DNA of 64,000 nt from NCBI RefSeq assembly GCF_006782915.1, contig NZ_VCNP01000049.1, forward strand, positions 178,626-242,625. The letters run 5' to 3'. Below are positions 50,350 to 59,243 of the stretch, piece after piece (positions within the stretch are counted from its first letter, which is position 1; each line of letters starts with the position of its first letter). The notes below the pieces were generated by a model. It saw only the letters and a program-made list of their open reading frames with translations, had not been told where the DNA came from and ran no database searches. The DNA is from Streptomyces calvus. Lineage in GTDB: Bacteria > Actinomycetota > Actinomycetes > Streptomycetales > Streptomycetaceae. Position numbers and translations under genes: made by a program.

Positions 50350-51371
50350 ACGGCGACCTCCTCGCGGTTCTCGGTGGGCACGGCGTCCTGCGGGGCACTG
50401 GCACGGTGGCCGGTGAGGGACAGGAACACCTCGTCCAGACTGGGCAGTTCGGTGGTGAGGGAGCTGAGGGTGATGTCGCGCGCGGTGACCGCGCCGACCA
50501 CGGCCGTCAGCTGCTCGTCGCTGAGCACCGGCACGAGCACGGCACCCCGCTCGGCGTCCACGGTGGTGCCGGCCAGCCCGGTGATGCCCAGCCCGTCCAG
50601 GGCGTCGGCCAGCGGCCGCAGCTGCCCCGGGTCGGCCGGGCGGATCCGCAGCGTACGGCCGCCCACCCTGGCCTTCAGCTCCTCGATGCCACCGCTCGCG
50701 ATGACCTTGCCCCGGTCCACCACGGTCAGCTCGCCGGCGAGCTGCTCGGCCTCCTCCATGTACTGGGTGGTCAGCAGCACGGTCACGCCCTCGCCGACCA
50801 GCCGTTTGACCTCGTTCCACACCTCGTTGCGGGTCCGCGGGTCCAGTCCCGTGGTCGGCTCGTCCAGGTACAGCACGGCCGGCCGGCCGATCATGGACGC
50901 GGCCAGGTCCAGCCGCCGCCGCATGCCGCCGGAGTAGGTGGCCGCCGGCCGGCGGGCCGCGTCGGTGAGCGAGAACCGCTCCAGCAGCTCGTCGGCGCGG
51001 GCCCGGGCCTCCTTGCGCGGCAGGTCGAGCAGCCGCCCTATCAGGTAGAGGTTCTCCCAGCCGGGCAGCTTCTCGTCGACGGAGGCGTACTGTCCGGTCA
51101 GCCCGATCACCCGGCGCAGCTGCCGCGGCTGGCGGACCACGTCGTACCCGGCGACGGTGGCGTGGCCGGAGGTCGGGGCGAGCAGCGTGGACAGGATCCG
51201 TACGAGGGTGGTCTTCCCGGCGCCGTTCGGACCGAGCACCCCCATCACGGTGCCCTCGCGCACGTCCAGGTCGACACCGTCCAGCGCCTTGGTCGCGCCG
51301 TAGTGCTTGACCAGCCCCCGCACGGTGACGGCGCTCCCCGCGCCACCCAGGTCATTGTCGATGCGTGTCAT
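50346..51371 (-). CDS. ABC exporter ATP-binding subunit (DrrA family)
   Basis: A 341-aa ATPase: Walker A GPNGAGKTTL, Q-loop GQYASVDEKLPG, signature YSGGMRRRLDLA, Walker B VLYLDEPTTGLDP, and the long DrrA C-terminal domain ending in SLDEVFLSLTGH. The start at 51371 (MTRIDNDLGG) is preferred; an in-frame upstream start would add residues encoded by the repetitive spacer. It is similar in architecture to the polyketide-operon ATPase at 7.6 kb, but as a separate system. Confidence 0.93.
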   Translation of the reverse strand: MTRIDNDLGGAGSAVTVRGLVKHYGATKALDGVDLDVREGTVMGVLGPNGAGKTTLVRILSTLLAPTSGHATVAGYDVVRQPRQLRRVIGLTGQYASVDEKLPGWENLYLIGRLLDLPRKEARARADELLERFSLTDAARRPAATYSGGMRRRLDLAASMIGRPAVLYLDEPTTGLDPRTRNEVWNEVKRLVGEGVTVLLTTQYMEEAEQLAGELTVVDRGKVIASGGIEELKARVGGRTLRIRPADPGQLRPLADALDGLGITGLAGTTVDAERGAVLVPVLSDEQLTAVVGAVTARDITLSSLTTELPSLDEVFLSLTGHRASAPQDAVPTENREEVAV

Positions 51372-51717
51372 GGCAACGACGGTGTCAGCGCTCACCGACA
51401 GACCACCGACAAACCACCGACACGGCCACCGACAGACCACGACAAGGCCACCGACAAGGCCACGACAAGGCCATCGACAGAGCAACGACACGGCCACCGG
51501 CACGCCGCCGACACCCACCGACGGGGGCCGCGGGCACCCGTACCCGGCCCGGCCGCGTGCACCCGCACCTGGCGGCCGCCCGCACGGCCGCGGGCATGCG
51601 CCGGCCCCGCCGACGGGGGACGATCGGCGGGGCCGGCCGGTGGTGCGGCAATGGCTCGGACGGCGGCGCGGCGCTCGACGCGCGGCAGCGCCGCTCAACG
51701 GGCGGCGCGGCGGCCGC
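51372..51717. other. 346-bp spacer with degenerate 12-bp repeats
   Basis: From about 51392 to 51505, variants of ACCGACAAGGCC recur at roughly 12-bp spacing; they should include the promoter region of the leftward ABC operon. The remaining part to the panB stop is GC-rich without a gene or clear terminator. Confidence 0.6.
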
Positions 51718-52593
51718 TCAGTGGACGGAGTGCTCCTCCTGCGGGAACGTCCCGCCGACGACGTCCTCGGCGAACGCCTTCGCGGCCCCGCTCATGACCT
51801 CGCGCAGATCCGCGTACTGCTTCACGAACTTCGGCACCCGCCCGCCGGTCAGCCCGAGCATGTCGGTCCACACCAGCACCTGCGCGTCGGTCCCGGGCCC
51901 CGCGCCGATCCCGACGGTCGGGATGTGCAGCGTCCGGGTCACCTCGGCGGCCAGCTCGGCCGGCACCAGCTCCAGCACCACCGCGAAGGCGCCCGCGTCC
52001 TGCACGGCCTTGGCGTCCCGCAGCAGCTGCTGGGCCGCCTCCTCGCCGCGCCCCTGCACCCGGTAGCCCATGGCGTTCACCGACTGCGGCGTCAGCCCGA
52101 TGTGCGCCATCACCGGGATACCCGACTCCACCAGCAGCTCGATCTGCCGGTGCGAGCGCTCGCCGCCCTCCAGCTTGACGGCGCCCACGCCCGCCTCCTT
52201 GACCAGCCGGGTCGCCGAGCGCAGCGCCTGCACCGGACCCTCCTGGTAGGAGCCGAAGGGCAGGTCGCCGACGATCAGGGCCCGGGAGGTGCCCCGGACG
52301 ACCGCCGCCGACAGCATGGTCATCTCGTCGAGGGTGACGGGCACGGTGGTCTCGTACCCGAGGTGGCAGTTGCCCGCGGAGTCGCCGACGAGCATCACCG
52401 GGATGCCGGCCTCGTCGAACACGGACGCGGTCATCGCGTCGTAGGCGGTGAGCATGGGCCACTTCTCGCCGCGCTCCTTGGCGGCGGCGATGTCGCGGAC
52501 GGTGATGCGGCGTGTGCCCTTGCCCCCGTACAGCGTCTTGGCGCTGCCGGAGGGACCCGACGTCCCGGTCTGGGCAGCCGAAAGCTGCGTCAT
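51718..52593 (-). CDS. panB: 3-methyl-2-oxobutanoate hydroxymethyltransferase
   Basis: A 291-aa TIM-barrel enzyme of pantothenate synthesis that makes ketopantoate from 2-oxoisovalerate and 5,10-methylene-tetrahydrofolate. Motifs are MLTAYDAMTA, MLVGDSAG (metal-binding Asp), DLPFGSYQ, VKLEGGE, MAHIGLTPQ, and LELVP with GIGAGPGTDAQVLV (catalytic Glu region). The first 25 residues are a Ser/Gly-rich tail. GGGAGA precedes ATG 52593. It is a stand-alone core metabolic gene. Confidence 0.97.
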   Translation of the reverse strand: MTQLSAAQTGTSGPSGSAKTLYGGKGTRRITVRDIAAAKERGEKWPMLTAYDAMTASVFDEAGIPVMLVGDSAGNCHLGYETTVPVTLDEMTMLSAAVVRGTSRALIVGDLPFGSYQEGPVQALRSATRLVKEAGVGAVKLEGGERSHRQIELLVESGIPVMAHIGLTPQSVNAMGYRVQGRGEEAAQQLLRDAKAVQDAGAFAVVLELVPAELAAEVTRTLHIPTVGIGAGPGTDAQVLVWTDMLGLTGGRVPKFVKQYADLREVMSGAAKAFAEDVVGGTFPQEEHSVH

Positions 52594-52744
52594 TGCAACG
52601 TCTCCCAACACGTCATCTCGAGGCGCCCTGACGGCGTCCCCGGACCACGTCCATGGTGGCACCTCGGCCGTACGAGGGCCAGAGGCCCCCCTGTGAGTTC
52701 CGCCCCGCCCCGCCACGCCGGCGCCACGCCCGGCGAGAACGGCC

Positions 52745-52818
52745 CAGGAACCCCCCAGGAACCCGCCAAGAACCCGCCAAGAACCCGGCAAGAACCCGGC
52801 AAGAACCCGGCAACACCC
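52745..52818. repeat. 11-bp tandem repeat, about seven copies
   Basis: CAAGAACCCGG or the CAGGAACCCCC variant repeats with an exact 11-bp period from about 52745, directly upstream of the palindromes that control the 14-TM exporter gene. Confidence 0.9.
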
Positions 52819-52829
52819 CGGAAAGGGCC

Positions 52830-52860
52830 TTTCCGATACGAGACGGTCTCGTATCGGAAA
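52830..52860. promoter_or_regulatory. 31-bp perfect palindromic operator of the exporter/TetR operon
   Basis: The left arm TTTCCGATACGAGAC and right arm GTCTCGTATCGGAAA are perfect reverse complements around a single G, 16 bp before the exporter ATG. A second dyad, CGGAAAGG/CCTTTCCG (52819-52835), overlaps its left end. The TetR gene downstream is the obvious binder. The core ACGAGAC/GTCTCGT also occurs in the TetR operator at 31969. Confidence 0.88.
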
Positions 52861-52876
52861 TCATAGGCTGGGTCGC

Positions 52877-54466
52877 ATGACTTCTCCTGCCGCCCCCGCC
52901 CGCCGGGTCCCGGAAGCCGTGCACCGGCGCCGCTGGGCGATCCTCGGTGTGCTGATGCTGAGCCTGCTGATCGTCGTCCTGGACAACTCGATCCTGAACG
53001 TCGCCGTCAAGACGATCGCCACCCCCGCGCCCACCGGCCTGGGCGCCACGCAGAGCGAGCTGGAGTGGGCGATCAACTCCTACACGCTCGTCTTCGCGGG
53101 CCTGCTGTTCAGCGCGGGGCTGCTGGGGGACCGGATCGGCCGCAAGAAGGTGCTGATCGGCGGTCTCGCCGTGTTCGGCGCCGGCTCGGCACTCGCCGCG
53201 TTCTCCGGCTCCCCGGTCGAGCTGATCACCTTCCGCGCGGTGATGGGCCTGGGCGCGGCACTGGTCATGCCGGCCACCCTCGCCGTCCTGATCAACGTCT
53301 TCGAACGCGACGAGCAGCCGAAGGCCATCGGCATCTGGGCGGGCGGCGTCGGTATCGCCATCGCCGTCGGCCCGATCACCGGCGGACTGCTCCTGGACCA
53401 CTTCTGGTGGGGCTCGGTCTTCCTGGTCAACGTGCCGGTCGTGGTCCTCGCCGTCGCGCTGATGCTCTGGCTGGTCCCCGACTCCCGCGACCCGAACCCC
53501 GGCCACATCGACCCGCTCGGCGTGGTCCTGTCCGTGGCCGGACTCGTCCTGCTCGTCTACGGCATCATCAAGGGCGGCCAACTCGCCGACTTCACCGATC
53601 CGGTGGTGCTGTCGACGACCGGCGCCGGTCTCGCCGTACTCGCCGCCTTCGTGGTGGTCGAGAAGCGCAGCGACCACCCGTCCATCGACATGGGCTACTT
53701 CCGCGACAAGGTCTTCTCCGCCGCGATCGCCGCGATCGCGCTGGTCTTCTTCGCGCTGATGGGCGTGACGTTCTTCGCGGTGTTCTACATCCAGAGCGTG
53801 CGCGGCTACTCGCCGCTGGAGACGGGCCTGTTGATGCTGCCGCTGGCCGCCGCACAGATGATCTTCGCGCCCCGGGCCCGCCTGCTGGTGGACCGGTTCG
53901 GCGACAAGGCCACCACCACCGCCGGCCTGGTGGTGCTCGCCGCGACGCTGGCCGCGTTCGCCACCCTGGACGCGGACACACCCCTCTGGATCCTGGAGGC
54001 CGTCTTCTTCCTCATGGGCGCCGGCATGGCCCACGTCATGACCCCGGTCAGCGTCCTCATCATGCAGGCCCTGCCCCGCGAGAAGGCCGGCTCGGCCTCC
54101 GCGCTCAGCAACACCTTCCGCCAGGTCGGCGGCGCCCTCGGCATCGCCGTCCTCGGCTCGGTGCTCTCCACCGCCTACCGCAACGCCATCGAGGACGAAC
54201 TCGGCGCGCTGCCGCCCGGCACCCGCCACGCCGCCGGCGAGTCCATCGAGGCGACCCTGGCCGTGGCGGACCGGCTGGGCGCGCGCGGCGAGGCCCTGGT
54301 CGGACCCGCGAACGACGCGTTCCTGCACGCGATGCACGTCACGGCGCTGTGGGGCGCGGGTGTCGCGGCCGTGGGCGCCGTCGTCGTCGCCGTATTCCTG
54401 CCCGGCCGCACCCCTGGCCCCGAAGAGGCCGAAAAGGACGAGGAGTTGGTGCCGGCGGCGGACTGA
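52877..54466 (+). CDS. EmrB/QacA-type 14-TM MFS drug exporter (DHA2)
   Basis: A 529-aa drug:H+ antiporter. TM1 carries LDNSILNVAVKTI (motif D1), the loop between TM2 and TM3 has GLLGDRIGRKKVLIGG (motif A), and TM5 has the antiporter motif GIAIAVGPITGGLLL (motif C). The C-terminal tail is acidic. It follows a 31-bp operator by 16 bp, lies 75 bp upstream of a TetR gene on the same strand, and is thus a substrate-inducible efflux system. Confidence 0.95.
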   Translation: MTSPAAPARRVPEAVHRRRWAILGVLMLSLLIVVLDNSILNVAVKTIATPAPTGLGATQSELEWAINSYTLVFAGLLFSAGLLGDRIGRKKVLIGGLAVFGAGSALAAFSGSPVELITFRAVMGLGAALVMPATLAVLINVFERDEQPKAIGIWAGGVGIAIAVGPITGGLLLDHFWWGSVFLVNVPVVVLAVALMLWLVPDSRDPNPGHIDPLGVVLSVAGLVLLVYGIIKGGQLADFTDPVVLSTTGAGLAVLAAFVVVEKRSDHPSIDMGYFRDKVFSAAIAAIALVFFALMGVTFFAVFYIQSVRGYSPLETGLLMLPLAAAQMIFAPRARLLVDRFGDKATTTAGLVVLAATLAAFATLDADTPLWILEAVFFLMGAGMAHVMTPVSVLIMQALPREKAGSASALSNTFRQVGGALGIAVLGSVLSTAYRNAIEDELGALPPGTRHAAGESIEATLAVADRLGARGEALVGPANDAFLHAMHVTALWGAGVAAVGAVVVAVFLPGRTPGPEEAEKDEELVPAAD

Positions 54467-54541
54467 AAACCCACGGGTGGCGGCCCGCCGCCGCCACTCG
54501 CCGGGGAGAATCACCTGAGCCCACCGAAAGGACCCGACGAC

Positions 54542-55162
54542 GTGAGCCCGGCCGACACCGAACCCCGGCAGGACGGCCCCGCACGCGGCCGCCCCCGCAG
54601 CGAGGCGGTCGAACACGCCATCATCGAGGCGGTGATGACGCTCCTGGAGGACGGCGTGCCCCTGGCGGAGATCTCCGTCGAGCGTGTCGCCCGCACCGCC
54701 GGCGTCGGCAAGGCCACCATCTACCGCCGCTGGAGCGGCAAGGAGGAACTCTTCGTCGACGTCCTGCGCGCCGCCGAGCCGCCGGACCCCGAACTGCCCG
54801 GCACCTCCATGCGCGACGACCTCGTCGTCCTGCTGGAGGCACTGCGCCGGCGCGGACTGGCCGGCCGGAACTCGGCGATCCTGCACCACGCGCGCGCCCA
54901 GATGAAGAGCAGCCCCAACCTGTGGGCCGCCTACCACAACACCGTCATCCTGCCGCGCCGCAGACTCGGCCTGGAAGTGCTGCGCCGGGGACGGGAGAAC
55001 GGCGAACTGCGCACCGACGTCGACATAGAACTCCTCAACGACATCGTCGTCGGCCCGCTGCTCGTGCGCACCGTGCTGCGCCCCGACGCCGACCTCCCCG
55101 ACGACCTCGCCGAACGCGTCGTCGACACCCTCCTTCAGGGCCTGCGCCCCGCCAACGGCTGA
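54542..55162 (+). CDS. TetR-family repressor of the upstream exporter
   Basis: A 206-aa TetR protein with an N-terminal HTH (HAIIEAVMTLLEDGVPLAEI, VARTAGVGKATIYRRW) and a TetR_C-like effector domain (MKSSPNLWAAYHNTVILPRR). The GTG at 54542 follows GAAAGGAC. It lies in the same orientation as the exporter gene and probably forms an operon with it, so the palindrome at 52830 would control both. Its HTH recognition segment (GVGKxTIYRRW) is close to that of the TetR at 32.1 kb (GVGKQTIYRWW), matching their similar operators. Confidence 0.93.
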   Translation: MSPADTEPRQDGPARGRPRSEAVEHAIIEAVMTLLEDGVPLAEISVERVARTAGVGKATIYRRWSGKEELFVDVLRAAEPPDPELPGTSMRDDLVVLLEALRRRGLAGRNSAILHHARAQMKSSPNLWAAYHNTVILPRRRLGLEVLRRGRENGELRTDVDIELLNDIVVGPLLVRTVLRPDADLPDDLAERVVDTLLQGLRPANG

Positions 55163-55346
55163 CCCCCGTGTGCGCGTTTCGTCACAGAGGGCGCTTTCCG
55201 CACCCCGTCGCGGAACTCCGCGAGCGGCCCCGCACGTCCTCGCCCCCGTACGGCCGTCGAGAGGCGGCAGGAAAGGGACCGATCATCCCCTAGGGTCGTA
55301 CGGACACGGGGGCGACGGTGTGCACAGCAGGTGGTGAGGCGACGGT

Positions 55347-56399
55347 ATGGCGCAGCAGGCGTACATGACGGAGACGGACAACGGAAGCTCGGGGCCCGAG
55401 CACCGCACATCCCGGCTTCGGCGCGTGCTCGACCGCCTCGCCGGCGGCTGGCGCGGCGACCGCCGCGTCTGGCGGCGCGGCATCGTCCTCGCCGTCTGCG
55501 CCGTCCTGCTGGCGCTGGTGATGCTGGCCCACGCCCACATCCCCAACGCGATCGGCAACCTCGGCAGCCTGATCGAGACGTTCCTGCCGTGGCTGGGCCT
55601 GTTCGTCCCGCTGCTGCTCCTGCTCGGCCTGCTGCGCAGGTCGGCGACGGCACTGATCGCGACGATCCTGCCCGCGGCCGTCTGGCTGAACCTGTTCGGC
55701 GGCCTGCTCACCGACAAGACCGCCGCGGGCGGCGACCTCACGGTGGCCACGCACAACGTCAACGCCGACAACCCGGACCCGTCCCGCACCGCCCGCGACG
55801 TGGCGGCCTCCGGCGCGGACGTCCTGGCCCTGGAGGAACTGAAGGCGACCGAGGTCCCCACCTACGAGGCGGCGCTGGCCGGGACGTACAAGTACCACGC
55901 GGTGGTGGGAACCGTCGGGCTGTGGAGCAAGTACCCGCTCAGCGACGTCCAGCCCGTCGACATCCGCCTCGGCTGGAAGCGGGCGATGCGCGCCACGGTG
56001 ACCGCGCCCGCCGGCCGGGTCGCCGTGTACGTCGCCCACCTGCCGTCGGTCCGGGTGAAGCTGGAGGCCGGCTTCACGGCCCGCCAGCGCGACAAGAGCG
56101 CCGACGCCCTGGGCGAGGCCATCGCCGCCGAACCCCTGCCGAACGTGGTCCTGCTCGGCGACCTGAACGGCACGATGAACGACCGCGCCCTCAAGGGCGT
56201 CACCGCGCAGATGCGCTCGACACAGGGGGCCGTGGGCAGCGGCTTCGGCTTCAGCTGGCCGGCGTCGTTCCCGATGGCGCGGATCGACCAGATCCTCGTC
56301 AAGGGCGCCGAACCGGAGAGCTCCTGGACCCTCCCGGCCACGGCGAGCGACCACCTGCCCATCGCCGCGCGTGTGAGGGTCACCACATCCACCGACTGA
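55347..56399 (+). CDS. Endonuclease/exonuclease/phosphatase-family membrane protein
   Basis: A 350-aa protein. Three membrane segments (IVLAVCAVLLALVMLAHAHI, FLPWLGLFVPLLLLLGLL, ALIATILPAAVWLNLFGGLL) precede an extracellular EEP-fold domain: THNVNADN, ALEELKA (catalytic Glu), LLGDLNGTMND (Asp/Asn) and ASDHLPIAARV (His). The family hydrolyses phosphodiesters such as nucleic acids or phosphoinositides. The ATG at 55347 has GTGAGG upstream; an internal ATG at 55365 is possible. It is a single-gene unit. Confidence 0.9.
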   Translation: MAQQAYMTETDNGSSGPEHRTSRLRRVLDRLAGGWRGDRRVWRRGIVLAVCAVLLALVMLAHAHIPNAIGNLGSLIETFLPWLGLFVPLLLLLGLLRRSATALIATILPAAVWLNLFGGLLTDKTAAGGDLTVATHNVNADNPDPSRTARDVAASGADVLALEELKATEVPTYEAALAGTYKYHAVVGTVGLWSKYPLSDVQPVDIRLGWKRAMRATVTAPAGRVAVYVAHLPSVRVKLEAGFTARQRDKSADALGEAIAAEPLPNVVLLGDLNGTMNDRALKGVTAQMRSTQGAVGSGFGFSWPASFPMARIDQILVKGAEPESSWTLPATASDHLPIAARVRVTTSTD

Positions 56400-56482
56400 A
56401 AACCCCAGGTCAGCCCTGATTTTTCGACGTACGGAAACCCAGCCGCAACCCAGTGGAATACAGACCCTGCGAGACTTTGTTC

Positions 56483-56505
56483 CGCACTTGAACATATGAA
56501 GTGCG
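56483..56505. promoter_or_regulatory. Inverted repeat upstream of DHA1 exporter
   Basis: CGCACTT and AAGTGCG flank a 9-bp AT-rich spacer (GAACATATG), 28 bp before the exporter ATG in an unusually AT-rich promoter. Candidate operator; no adjacent regulator gene is present. Confidence 0.45.
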
Positions 56506-56533
56506 CTCCACAGTCCCGAAAGGTCCCCCTTCT

Positions 56534-57757
56534 ATGCCCCTGGCCCTGCTCGCCCTTGCCGTGGGTGCCTTCGGCATCGGTACCACCGAGTTCGTGATGA
56601 TGGGGCTGCTCCCCGACGTCGCGGACGACCTCGGCATCTCCATCCCCAGCGCCGGCCACCTGGTCTCGGCCTACGCCCTCGGCGTGGTCGTGGGCGCCCC
56701 GCTGCTGGCCGCCGCGACGGCGAAGCTGCCCCGCCGCACCGTCCTGATCGCCCTCATGGGCCTCTTCGTGGCGGGCAACGCCCTGTCGGCGCTCGCCCCC
56801 GACCACGGCTGGCTGCTCGCCGCCCGCTTCCTCAGCGGCCTGCCGCACGGCGCCTTCTTCGGCGTCGGCGCGGTGGTGGCCATGACGATGGCGACCCCGG
56901 AACGCAAGGCCCGCTCCGTCTCGCTGATGTTCCTGGGCCTGACCATGGCCAACGTGGTCGGCGTCCCCGCCGCCACGCTCATGGGCCAGCACTTCGGCTG
57001 GCGGGCGACCTTCCTCGCCGTGAGCGCCATCGGCCTGGCGGCCATCGCCTCCCTGGTCCTGCTGATCCCGCGCGACCGCGGCACCGCCCCGCAGCAGGGC
57101 CTGCGCGGCGAACTGGCCACCCTGCGCTCGCTCCCGGTGTGGCTGGCCCTCGGCACCACGGTCGCCGGCTTCGGCGCGCTGTTCGCGGCGTACAGCTACA
57201 TCACCCCGATGCTCACCGACTCCGCGGGCTACGCCGACACCAGTGTGACGCTGCTGCTGGCCCTCTTCGGTGTCGGCGCCACCGCAGGCAACCTGCTCGG
57301 CGGCCGCCTGGCCGACCACTCGCTGCGCGCGACCCTGTTCGGCGGCCTGGCCTCCCTGACGGCCATCCTCGCCCTCTTCCCCCTGCTGATGAGCACGCAG
57401 ATCACCGCCGCGCTGGCGGTCACCCTGCTGGGCACGGCGGCGTTCGCGACGGGCTCGCCCCTGCAGCTGATGGTCATGGAGAAGGCCGCCGCGGCCCCGT
57501 CCCTGGCCTCCTCCGCCAACCAGGCGGCCTTCAACCTGGCGAACGCCGGCGGCGCGTGGATCGGCGGCCTGGCCCTCGCGGCCGGTTTCGGCCCGACCTC
57601 CCCGGCGCTCGCGGGCGCGCTGCTCGCGGCGGCGGGCATCGGCGTCGCGGCGGTGGCGTACGCGGTCGACCGCGGAGGCCGGCGCACCCCCGGCCGCGAG
57701 CGGGTCGTCGCCGGTGGCGCGCCGCAGCAGACGGAGACGCTGAACGGCGTGCACTGA
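56534..57757 (+). CDS. DHA1-type MFS exporter (AraJ/Cml-like)
   Basis: A 407-aa 12-TM transporter with the N-terminal signature GIGTTEFVMMGLLPDVADDL, the motif-A equivalent TAKLPRRTVLIALMG, GLPHGAFFGVG in TM4, and NQAAFNLANAGGAWIGG in TM11. This is the group that includes chloramphenicol- and sugar-efflux proteins. The ATG at 56534 follows GAAAGG. It ends 15 bp before a strong bidirectional terminator. The substrate is unknown. Confidence 0.93.
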   Translation: MPLALLALAVGAFGIGTTEFVMMGLLPDVADDLGISIPSAGHLVSAYALGVVVGAPLLAAATAKLPRRTVLIALMGLFVAGNALSALAPDHGWLLAARFLSGLPHGAFFGVGAVVAMTMATPERKARSVSLMFLGLTMANVVGVPAATLMGQHFGWRATFLAVSAIGLAAIASLVLLIPRDRGTAPQQGLRGELATLRSLPVWLALGTTVAGFGALFAAYSYITPMLTDSAGYADTSVTLLLALFGVGATAGNLLGGRLADHSLRATLFGGLASLTAILALFPLLMSTQITAALAVTLLGTAAFATGSPLQLMVMEKAAAAPSLASSANQAAFNLANAGGAWIGGLALAAGFGPTSPALAGALLAAAGIGVAAVAYAVDRGGRRTPGRERVVAGGAPQQTETLNGVH

Positions 57758-57772
57758 GAGAACGTTTCACCG

Positions 57773-57811
57773 GCACGCGGCCGGGGCCCGCACCAAGGGC
57801 CCCGGCCGTGC
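57773..57811. terminator. Bidirectional terminator between convergent transporters
   Basis: The right arm GGGCCCCGGCCGTGC pairs with the left arm GCACGCGGCCGGGGCCC (a CG bulge) around loop GCACCAA, a 15-bp stem in the 64-bp gap between two convergent genes. Confidence 0.88.
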
Positions 57812-57821
57812 GTCGTCGTGC

Positions 57822-59243
57822 TCAGGAGCCGTCCAGCGCCTTCCGGAAGGAACCTCCGCGGTGCAGGGCGCGTTCGATGCTCTCCAGGGACCTGCCCCGG
57901 GTCTCCGGCACCTTCGCCGCCACGAACGCGATGCACACGACGTTCATCAGGGCGTAGACGAAGAACGTCCCCGAGCGGCCGATGGCCTGGATCGCGGTCA
58001 GGGCCGTCAGCGCGATCAGCAGGTCGACACCCCACACGGTGACGGTGGCCAGACTGGTGGCCGGGCCACGCACCCTCAGCGGCAGGATCTCCGGGCCGAT
58101 GAGCCAGACCACGGCCTGGATGCCGATGCCGTTGAACAGGATGTACGCGAACAGCGAGACGATGACCGTCCAGCGCTGCGCCGACGAGCCCTCGGGGCCG
58201 AGGAAGGCCAGCGCCATGACGGCCATGGCGAGCCCGGAGCCCGGCAGGAACCACAGCATGGTCCGCCGGCGGCCCACCCGGTCCACGGCGACGGCACCGA
58301 CCACTCCGGCGATCACCAGCATCACACCGATACCGACACCGGTGAGCAGCGCGGCCGAGTCGCCGAAGCCCGCGTCGACGAGGATCGTCGGCGCGTAGTA
58401 GACGACGGCGTTGATGCCGGTCAGCTGCGAGAAGGCCGCGATGCCGACGGCGACCAGCAGGGCGGGCCGCATCCAGCGCTGCCGCAGGTCGCGCCAGCCG
58501 CCGGCGGGGGTGGCGGCGGCCACCTCGGTGATCTCGTCGATCTCCCGGCCCACGTCCGTGCCGGGCGGCCGGAGCCGGGCCAGCACGCTCACCGCCTCCT
58601 CCCGGCGGCCGCGCTCGACGAGCCAGCGCGGGCTCTCCGGCAGGAACAGCATGCCGACGCCCAGGACCACGGCGGGCAGCACCGCCAGGGCGAACATCGT
58701 GCGCCAGCCGCCACTGCCCGACAGCGCCCAGCCGCACAGGTACGCGATGAGCTGTCCGCAGGCGACCATCAGCTGGAACAGCACCATGAGCCGGCCGCGG
58801 ATCCTGGCGGGCGCGGCTTCGGCGATGTAGACGGGCACCATGTTCGAGGCGCCGCCGACGGCCAGCCCGAGGACGAAGCGCGCGGCGACGAGGCTGCCCA
58901 CCCCGGGCGCCGCGGCCGCCGCCGCGGCCCCCACGGCGAAGACGACCGCGACCGCGATGACGACCTTGCGGCGTCCGTGACGTACGGCCAGACGGCCCGC
59001 GAGCAGGGCTCCGGCCATCGCGCCGAGCAGGATCACGCTGACGACGACCTCCTGCTCGCGGGAGCTCAGGTCCAGGTCGTGGCGCAGGTTCAGCAGGGCA
59101 CCGGAGATGATGCCGGTGTCGTATCCGAAGAGCAGCCCGCCCAGTGCGGACACGGCCGCGACCGCGTACACCATGGCCGGCGCCTTCTGCCGGTCGTCCA
59201 CGGGCGCCTCCACCGGTGCGCGCCCCTTGGTCAGCTCAGGCAT
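57822..59243 (-). CDS. Sugar porter-family MFS transporter
   Basis: A 473-aa 12-TM symporter with all sugar-porter signatures: GYDTGIISGAL in TM1, the GRR loop (RHGRRKVV), PESPRWLVERGR after TM6, QLTGINAVVYYAP in TM7, and PETRGRSLESIE after TM12. The start at 59243 overlaps the stop of the upstream dioxygenase gene by 8 nt, so the two are coupled. The operon is divergent from a LacI regulator; import of a sugar or polyol is likely. Confidence 0.95.
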   Translation of the reverse strand: MPELTKGRAPVEAPVDDRQKAPAMVYAVAAVSALGGLLFGYDTGIISGALLNLRHDLDLSSREQEVVVSVILLGAMAGALLAGRLAVRHGRRKVVIAVAVVFAVGAAAAAAAPGVGSLVAARFVLGLAVGGASNMVPVYIAEAAPARIRGRLMVLFQLMVACGQLIAYLCGWALSGSGGWRTMFALAVLPAVVLGVGMLFLPESPRWLVERGRREEAVSVLARLRPPGTDVGREIDEITEVAAATPAGGWRDLRQRWMRPALLVAVGIAAFSQLTGINAVVYYAPTILVDAGFGDSAALLTGVGIGVMLVIAGVVGAVAVDRVGRRRTMLWFLPGSGLAMAVMALAFLGPEGSSAQRWTVIVSLFAYILFNGIGIQAVVWLIGPEILPLRVRGPATSLATVTVWGVDLLIALTALTAIQAIGRSGTFFVYALMNVVCIAFVAAKVPETRGRSLESIERALHRGGSFRKALDGS

